Assembly (NCBI RefSeq): GCF_001590795.1
Contig: NZ_JXDL01000001.1
Span: forward strand, 2,707,618 to 2,755,343
Origin: Bradyrhizobium sp. AT1
GTDB lineage: Bacteria > Pseudomonadota > Alphaproteobacteria > Rhizobiales > Xanthobacteraceae
Length of the DNA: 47,726 nt
Direction of reading: 5' to 3'
This document shows positions 43,610-47,726 of this stretch, piece after piece; the first letter of the stretch is position 1; every line of letters starts with the position of its first letter. The notes under the pieces were generated by a model. That model had not been told where the DNA came from. It did not search any database and saw only the letters and a list, made by a program, of their open reading frames with translations. The position numbers and the translations under genes were made by a program.

Positions 43610-44158
43610 ATGCCCGCCACCGACGATCTGCAGAAGGCACAACGCTTCCGCGAGGCGGCACTGCCTTATCTCGACGACGTCTACACGCTCGCGCGCTATC
43701 TCTTGCGCGACGCCTCCGACGCGGAAGACGCGGTGCAGGAGTGCTATCTGCGCGCGCTGAAGCATTTCGACAGCTATCGCGGCCCGGCCATGAAGCCCTG
43801 GCTGTTCGCGATCCTGCGCAACGTCTGCAACGCCGAATATGCGCGGCGCGCGCATCGGCCGAGCGCGATCGACGATACGCCCGGCGCCGCCGATCAGACG
43901 CCGATCTGGCAGGAGAGCGAGGCCAGCCCGGAAACCGAGGTGCTACGCAGCCGCGATGCCGGTGCGATCCGCAAGCTGATCGACGCGCTCGCCGAGCCGT
44001 TCAGGGAAACCTTCGTGCTGCGCGAGATCAATAATTTGTCCTATCGAGAAATCGCCGAGGCCGTCGGCGCCCCCGTCGGCACCGTGATGTCCCGCCTCGC
44101 CCGCGCCCGCGCCATGCTGCGCGCGGCCTGGACGGCGGAAGAGGAGCAAGCGAGATGA
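43610..44158 (+). CDS. ECF sigma-70 factor
   Basis: A 182-residue ECF sigma factor. Region 2 lies at about 13-80 (LPYLDDVYTLARYLLRDASD, AEDAVQECYLRALKHFD) and region 4 at about 118-170 (PFRETFVLREINNLSYREIA, GAPVGTVMSRLARARAMLR). The ATG of MPATDD is preceded by GAGGAGCG; an upstream in-frame ATG would add a 45-residue leader with no sigma features. It overlaps its anti-sigma gene by 4 bases (ATGA). Being inside the operon with cupredoxin and metallophosphoesterase suggests it drives its own operon. Confidence 0.9.
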   Translation: MPATDDLQKAQRFREAALPYLDDVYTLARYLLRDASDAEDAVQECYLRALKHFDSYRGPAMKPWLFAILRNVCNAEYARRAHRPSAIDDTPGAADQTPIWQESEASPETEVLRSRDAGAIRKLIDALAEPFRETFVLREINNLSYREIAEAVGAPVGTVMSRLARARAMLRAAWTAEEEQAR

Positions 44159-44922
44159 CCTGCGACGAAGCAAGAATCCTGCTTCACGCGCTGCTCGACA
44201 ACGAGCTCGATGCCGGCCATGCGCGCGAGGTCGAAGCCCATCTCGCGGCCTGCCCGGACTGCGCCGCGGAGTTCGCCGCACAGCGCGAGATGCAGCGCGT
44301 GCTCGCCGACACCAGTTTGCGCTACACCGCGCCGGCCAGCCTGCGCAGCCGGATCGAAGCCTCGCTGCCGCAGGCGCAGCGCCAGCAACCGAACCGCCGC
44401 TCTGTGCTGCGCGGCTTTGCGATGGGCTCGGCGGTCTCCGCAATGGCCGCAACAGGAATCGTCGCCTTGGTGCTGCGCCAGGACGACCAGCAGCGTATCC
44501 TGTCGGAGGTCGTCTCCGCGCATCTGCGCTCGCTCCAGGCCGGCCATCTCACCGATGTGGTCTCGACCGATCAACATACGGTCAAGCCGTGGTTCAACGG
44601 CAAGCTCGACGTCGCCCCGCCCGTGATCGATCTCACCGCGCAAGGTTTCACGCTGGTCGGCGGCCGGCTCGACTATATCGACGCCCGCGCCATCGGCGCG
44701 GTCGTCTACAAGCGGCGGCAACACGTCGTCAATCTGTTCGTGTCGCAGACGTCGAGCACCGAGCACCGGCCGCCGAAGACGCAGACCATGCAGGGCTTCA
44801 ACTGCCGCCGCTGGGGCGAGCGCGGCCTGAACTTCTGGGCCGTCAGCGACATCGGCGCCGACGAGCTCGCCGAGTTCGTCGACAAGTTCGAGGCGGCGAT
44901 GAAGGCGAATGTGGAGGGGTAG
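44155..44922 (+). CDS. Zinc-finger anti-sigma factor, membrane-anchored
   Basis: A 255-residue anti-sigma factor. The zinc-binding ZAS motif HLAACPDC is intact (His29, Cys33, Cys36), which usually makes the sigma partner sensitive to thiol oxidation or to zinc. One membrane span lies at about 83-104 (FAMGSAVSAMAATGIVALVL), after a basic stretch, and the C-terminal 150 residues form a periplasmic domain (TVKPWFNGKLDVAPPVIDL, LVGGRLDYIDARAIGAVVY) typical of ChrR-less, RsgI-unrelated transmembrane regulators. It overlaps the sigma gene by 4 bases and completes the four-gene operon. Confidence 0.9.
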   Translation: MTCDEARILLHALLDNELDAGHAREVEAHLAACPDCAAEFAAQREMQRVLADTSLRYTAPASLRSRIEASLPQAQRQQPNRRSVLRGFAMGSAVSAMAATGIVALVLRQDDQQRILSEVVSAHLRSLQAGHLTDVVSTDQHTVKPWFNGKLDVAPPVIDLTAQGFTLVGGRLDYIDARAIGAVVYKRRQHVVNLFVSQTSSTEHRPPKTQTMQGFNCRRWGERGLNFWAVSDIGADELAEFVDKFEAAMKANVEG

Positions 44923-45025
44923 CTCCTGTAGCGGGCGAAGCTCCGCATCATGGGTCAGAGGTGATGCCTCTCACAGTCCTCGCGAGCGCAATCCGGCAGA
45001 TTGCAGCTCCACTGGGAGGACAGAC

Positions 45026-45211
45026 ATGGTTTCGTCACTGATTATCTGCGCCACGTTCCCATCGATGTTCGCGGCGGGCTGCGCTGCCTTGCTGGCCTTC
45101 AAGGAGCGCAAGCAGTGGATCTGGTTCGCGCTGCTGTCGGTCATTGCCGGCTTTGCCGGTTTGCTCACGCTGAATATGCTTCACATCTGGGACTACGCCG
45201 GACGTTGCTGA
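45026..45211 (+). CDS. Small membrane protein, unknown function
   Basis: A 61-residue protein made almost entirely of two hydrophobic helices (about 5-25 and 30-52) ending in DYAGRC. The start follows a clear GGGAGGA ribosome site, which is the main support for a real gene. No family is recognised. It lies 103 bases after the anti-sigma gene and could be an extra member of that operon or independent. Confidence 0.6.
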   Translation: MVSSLIICATFPSMFAAGCAALLAFKERKQWIWFALLSVIAGFAGLLTLNMLHIWDYAGRC

Positions 45212-45295
45212 TCGGCGCAGTCGGCCAAATCAGGCCGACCGCCGCACAGCGCCGTCAACAAGCCTAAGGCGGCCCGATCAGAGCACCGTCCTGCA

Positions 45296-45703
45296 CTAAC
45301 GAGCTCTGGGCTCGCGCTGCCATTCGGGTTCGGGCGGGCAGTGGCGGAACAAGAAATACTGGGTTTGGTCGTCGGTCCTGCGGACGCCGAGCTCCGACGG
45401 AGAGATCACCTTGTACTTGGGGTCTCCGAGAATTGCGGATCTTGGGGTCCATTCTTCGTCCGCCGAACATCGCCGGAGACCGCAGAACCTTATCGCGTAG
45501 AGGGTCTCGGTCGCCCGATCGATCTGAAGACCAAATCGATCGACACAACTCCTCTTCCACGTACCGGAGAGATCGCTCTGAGCCTGCGCGGCATGGCTTC
45601 CGGCCAATACCGCCAGCGCCAAGGTCGTCACCCCGATGAAGCGCAGCGCAATCCGAGGCCGGGCTCGCTTGTCTTGAGAATCCCGGATTGCGCTGCGCTC
45701 CAT
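45296..45703 (-). CDS. Small exported protein, unknown function
   Basis: Up to 135 residues. A hydrophobic signal (RFIGVTTLALAVLAGSHAAQ) ends near residue 42, and the mature part contains SGTWKRSCVDRF, YAIRFCGLRRCSADEEW and LFRHCPPEPEW, with four cysteines that could form disulphides. The first 20 or so codons, including the ATG, lie within a palindromic repeat (CCCGGATTGCGCTGCGC), so the native start may be an internal GTG/TTG near the signal and the repeat-derived ATG a gain. No family is recognised. It lies between the small membrane gene and the aminotransferase. Confidence 0.5.
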   Translation of the reverse strand: MERSAIRDSQDKRARPRIALRFIGVTTLALAVLAGSHAAQAQSDLSGTWKRSCVDRFGLQIDRATETLYAIRFCGLRRCSADEEWTPRSAILGDPKYKVISPSELGVRRTDDQTQYFLFRHCPPEPEWQREPRAR

Positions 45704-45712
45704 CCGGGCTAC
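45633..45712. repeat. Interspersed palindromic repeat (CCCGGATTGCGCTGCGC type)
   Basis: GAAGCGCAGCGCAATCCGAGG on one side and GGATTGCGCTGCGCTCCATC on the other form an inverted repeat of about 80 bp with matching arms around 17 bases. It overlaps the 5' end of the leftward small exported gene and ends 8 bases from the stop codon of the aminotransferase, so it may also serve as that gene's 3'-end structure. Confidence 0.7.
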
Positions 45713-45720
45713 AGCATCGT

Positions 45721-47112
45721 CTACGCCGACCTTCTCACCGCGTTGTCCACCAGCGTCTTGCCGAGCGACCAGATCGCGCCGGGGACCTTGTGGCTGCCGG
45801 CGATGACGTCGTCGAACGCCTTCTCGATCCAGCTGCAGTCTTCCTCGGTGATGGTCAGCGGCGGCAGTAGCTTGATGGTGTGGCTGCCGTGGCCGGCGAC
45901 CTGGGTCAGGATCTTGTGATCCTTGAACAGCGGCACGGTGATGAGCTGGCAGAACAGGCCCTTGTTGGCCGCCTCCAGCACGTTCCAGGAGGCGCGCAAC
46001 CGCAGCGATTTCGGCGGGCCGAACTCGACGCCGATCATCAGGCCCTTGCCGCGCACTTCCTTCATCAACTCATAGCCGGGCACCATGCGCGTCAGCGCCA
46101 GGCGCAGCTCGGCGCCGCGCTTGGCGGCGGACTCGATCAGCTTCTCGGACTCCATGACGTCGAGCGTTGCAATGCCCGCGGCCATGGCCAGGTCGTTCTT
46201 GGAGAAGGTGGAGCCGTGCACAACGGCGCGGTCCATCTGGTTGAAGATCTTGTCGAAGATGGCCTTGCGCGTCAGCACCGCACCGACCGGCACGTGGCCG
46301 CCGGACAGCGACTTCGACAGCAGCACCATGTCGGGCTCGACGTTCCAGTGCTCGACCGCGAGGAAGCGGCCGGTGCGGCCCATGCCGGTCTGGATTTCGT
46401 CGGCGACGAACAGCGTGCCGTATTTCTTGCAGAGCGCGGCCGCGCCGGGCAGGAACTCGTCGGTGGGCATGTTGACGCCCTTGCCCTGGATCGGCTCGAC
46501 GACGAAGGCTGCGACCTCGCGCGAGGCCAAAGCCTTTTCGAGCGCGGCCAGATCGTTGAACGGGATCGAGGTACAGCCCGGCAGCAGCGGCTCGAAGCCC
46601 GTGCGGAAGTTCGAATCACCCGTCAGCGACAGCGCGCCATAGGTCAGGCCGTGATAGCCGCGCGCGCAATAGACGATGCCGGGACGGCCCGTCGCGCCGC
46701 GCGCAAATTTGATCGCGGCTTCGACGCATTCGGCGCCGGAATTGGCGAAGAACGCCTTGTCGAGATAGGGAACGTATTTCAGGAGCCGCTCGGCGAGCAC
46801 GCCGGCGAGCACCGAGACGTCGAATTGGACGAGATTGGGCAGGTCGGCGTCGAGCACGCTCTTGAGCGCCTCGCGCATGACGGGATGGTTGCGCCCGATC
46901 GCAAACACGCCAAAGCCGGACAACAGGTCGAGATAGCGCGCGCCATCGCGATCGTACAGATACTGCCCCTGCCCCTTCTGGAAGCCGACATCGTAGCCGA
47001 TGGTCTTGAGGACCCGAACGAACTGCTCGTTCAGATGCCGATTATGCAGGGCGCTACGCTGGGCCTGACGGTCCGCGAATAGCTGAGACATGTCTGGATT
47101 TGGACTGTGCAT
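45721..47112 (-). CDS. hpnO: Class III aminotransferase, probably HpnO (aminobacteriohopanetriol synthesis)
   Basis: A 463-residue class III PLP-dependent aminotransferase of the acetylornithine/4-aminobutyrate type. Features are the GFGVFAIGRNHP entry near residue 71, FFANSGAECVEAAIKFARGA near 121, the cofactor Asp in VADEIQTGMGRTG near 235 and the PLP lysine in HGSTFSKND near 299. The sequence resembles HpnO, which converts a hopanoid side chain to aminobacteriohopanetriol in Rhodopseudomonas and Bradyrhizobium. A DUF2147 gene starting divergently next to it fits hopanoid-cluster neighbourhoods I recall. A general acetylornithine or diaminobutyrate aminotransferase is the alternative. An ATG at codon 8 is another possible start. 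Confidence 0.78.
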   Translation of the reverse strand: MHSPNPDMSQLFADRQAQRSALHNRHLNEQFVRVLKTIGYDVGFQKGQGQYLYDRDGARYLDLLSGFGVFAIGRNHPVMREALKSVLDADLPNLVQFDVSVLAGVLAERLLKYVPYLDKAFFANSGAECVEAAIKFARGATGRPGIVYCARGYHGLTYGALSLTGDSNFRTGFEPLLPGCTSIPFNDLAALEKALASREVAAFVVEPIQGKGVNMPTDEFLPGAAALCKKYGTLFVADEIQTGMGRTGRFLAVEHWNVEPDMVLLSKSLSGGHVPVGAVLTRKAIFDKIFNQMDRAVVHGSTFSKNDLAMAAGIATLDVMESEKLIESAAKRGAELRLALTRMVPGYELMKEVRGKGLMIGVEFGPPKSLRLRASWNVLEAANKGLFCQLITVPLFKDHKILTQVAGHGSHTIKLLPPLTITEEDCSWIEKAFDDVIAGSHKVPGAIWSLGKTLVDNAVRRSA

Positions 47113-47253
47113 CCGCTACATACTTCGATTGAGGGCCGTTTCGTCAACTGAAAACGGACCGTTACTGAAAACGGTTTGTGCGGCCTTTTGCCCTTTTTCG
47201 GACCATCTTCGCAAGCACAGCTTTAGACCATGTTGCACTGCCGAGGAACTATC

Positions 47254-47726
47254 ATGCGTTTGGCCCTTTACACCGGAATATTACTGGCTGGTGGTTACAC
47301 CTGCCTGACTCCCGCGCTCGCTGCCGATCCCACCGGCGACTGGCGGGTCGCCGATGGCGTCGCCAACATTCGTGTCGCCCAATGCAATGGCAGCATGTGG
47401 GGCGCGGTTTCCTGGGAAAAACAGCCCGGTGGCCGCGACGAGAACAATCCGGACGCCTCGAAAAAGACCCGGCCGACGCTGGGCATGGCGACGCTGATCG
47501 ACATGAAGAAGAAGCCCGGCGCCGATCAGTGGGAAGGGCAGGTCTACAACGCCAAGGACGGCCAGCTCTACAGCGCCACCATCACGCCTGTTGGCACCGA
47601 CCAGCTCGAAATCAAGGGCTGCGTGATGGGCTTCCTCTGCGGCGGCGAGACCTGGACCCGGGTTGGCCCGCCGATCCCCTCGAGCACCGCCAATGCCATG
47701 GCCAAGGGCGCGCCCAAGGCCGCCGG
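47254..47726 (+). CDS. DUF2147 exported protein (truncated by window edge)
   Basis: The first 157 residues of a DUF2147 family protein. It has a signal peptide (LALYTGILLAGGYTCLTPAL, cleavage near residue 23, ALAADP) and then a small beta-rich domain: DPTGDWRVADGVANIRV, NGSMWGAVSWEKQPGG, WEGQVYNAKDGQLYSATI and GCVMGFLCGGETWTRV. These are the standard DUF2147 blocks. Members are periplasmic proteins of unknown function. The reading frame runs open to the end of the window, so the C-terminus is missing. It is divergent from the hpnO-like gene across 141 bases. Confidence 0.85.
   Translation, partial: MRLALYTGILLAGGYTCLTPALAADPTGDWRVADGVANIRVAQCNGSMWGAVSWEKQPGGRDENNPDASKKTRPTLGMATLIDMKKKPGADQWEGQVYNAKDGQLYSATITPVGTDQLEIKGCVMGFLCGGETWTRVGPPIPSSTANAMAKGAPKAA

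Overview
The window is a high-GC (about 65%) alphaproteobacterial chromosome segment that reads like Bradyrhizobium or a close Bradyrhizobiaceae relative. This rests on protein family content (TIGR03808/TIGR03809 neighbours, an EcfF-OsrA pair, imuA-imuB-dnaE2, a probable HpnO aminotransferase) and on the interspersed palindromic repeats typical of that genus. It is dense with complete chromosomal genes. I see no rRNA, tRNA, insertion sequence, prophage or CRISPR array.

Layout. 1-3.7 kb: TctB/TctA tricarboxylate-type carrier subunits, then meaB overlapping a pyroglutamyl peptidase. 3.8-6.1 kb: convergent TIGR03808 (Tat-exported beta-helix) and TIGR03809 genes. 6.5-9.5 kb: a leftward ECF sigma / anti-sigma / secreted subtilisin-like protease operon ending at a strong terminator. 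10-12.3 kb: a membrane diguanylate cyclase and a DUF2336 protein. 12.3-13.5 kb: the redox ECF pair ecfF-osrA, with a 36-bp perfect palindrome next to its putative promoter. 13.8-20.2 kb: an Ala/Pro-rich envelope protein, enoyl-CoA hydratase, TolC-type outer membrane channel, an HI1419/HI1420-type toxin-antitoxin pair, a small P-loop protein, an exported amidohydrolase and a LysE-type exporter. 20.2-24.6 kb: a heavy-metal-type RND pump and its adaptor. 24.7-27.4 kb: a class III CoA-transferase, a small membrane protein and an SDR oxidoreductase.

27.6-36.2 kb is the most striking part. It is a divergent DNA-damage locus: imuA-imuB-dnaE2 (translesion mutasome) runs leftward, and a radical SAM protein plus a DUF4130-UdgX uracil-DNA-binding fusion runs rightward. 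One LexA-type box (GTTC-N7-GTTC) sits in the shared intergenic region. dnaE2 also carries an in-frame copy of a genomic palindromic repeat that adds about 42 residues.

36.3-42 kb: PiT phosphate transporter, M20 amidohydrolase, GMC oxidoreductase and alpha/beta hydrolase. 42.2-44.9 kb: a rightward operon of metallophosphoesterase, cupredoxin, ECF sigma factor and zinc-finger anti-sigma, likely a self-regulated envelope/copper-related stress module. 45-47.7 kb: small secreted/membrane proteins, a class III aminotransferase resembling HpnO of hopanoid synthesis, and a truncated DUF2147 gene at the edge.

Three independent ECF sigma/anti-sigma modules within 36 kb, together with the SOS divergon, make this largely a stress-response neighbourhood. 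Functions are assigned by reading the translated sequences and recalling families; no database search was run.
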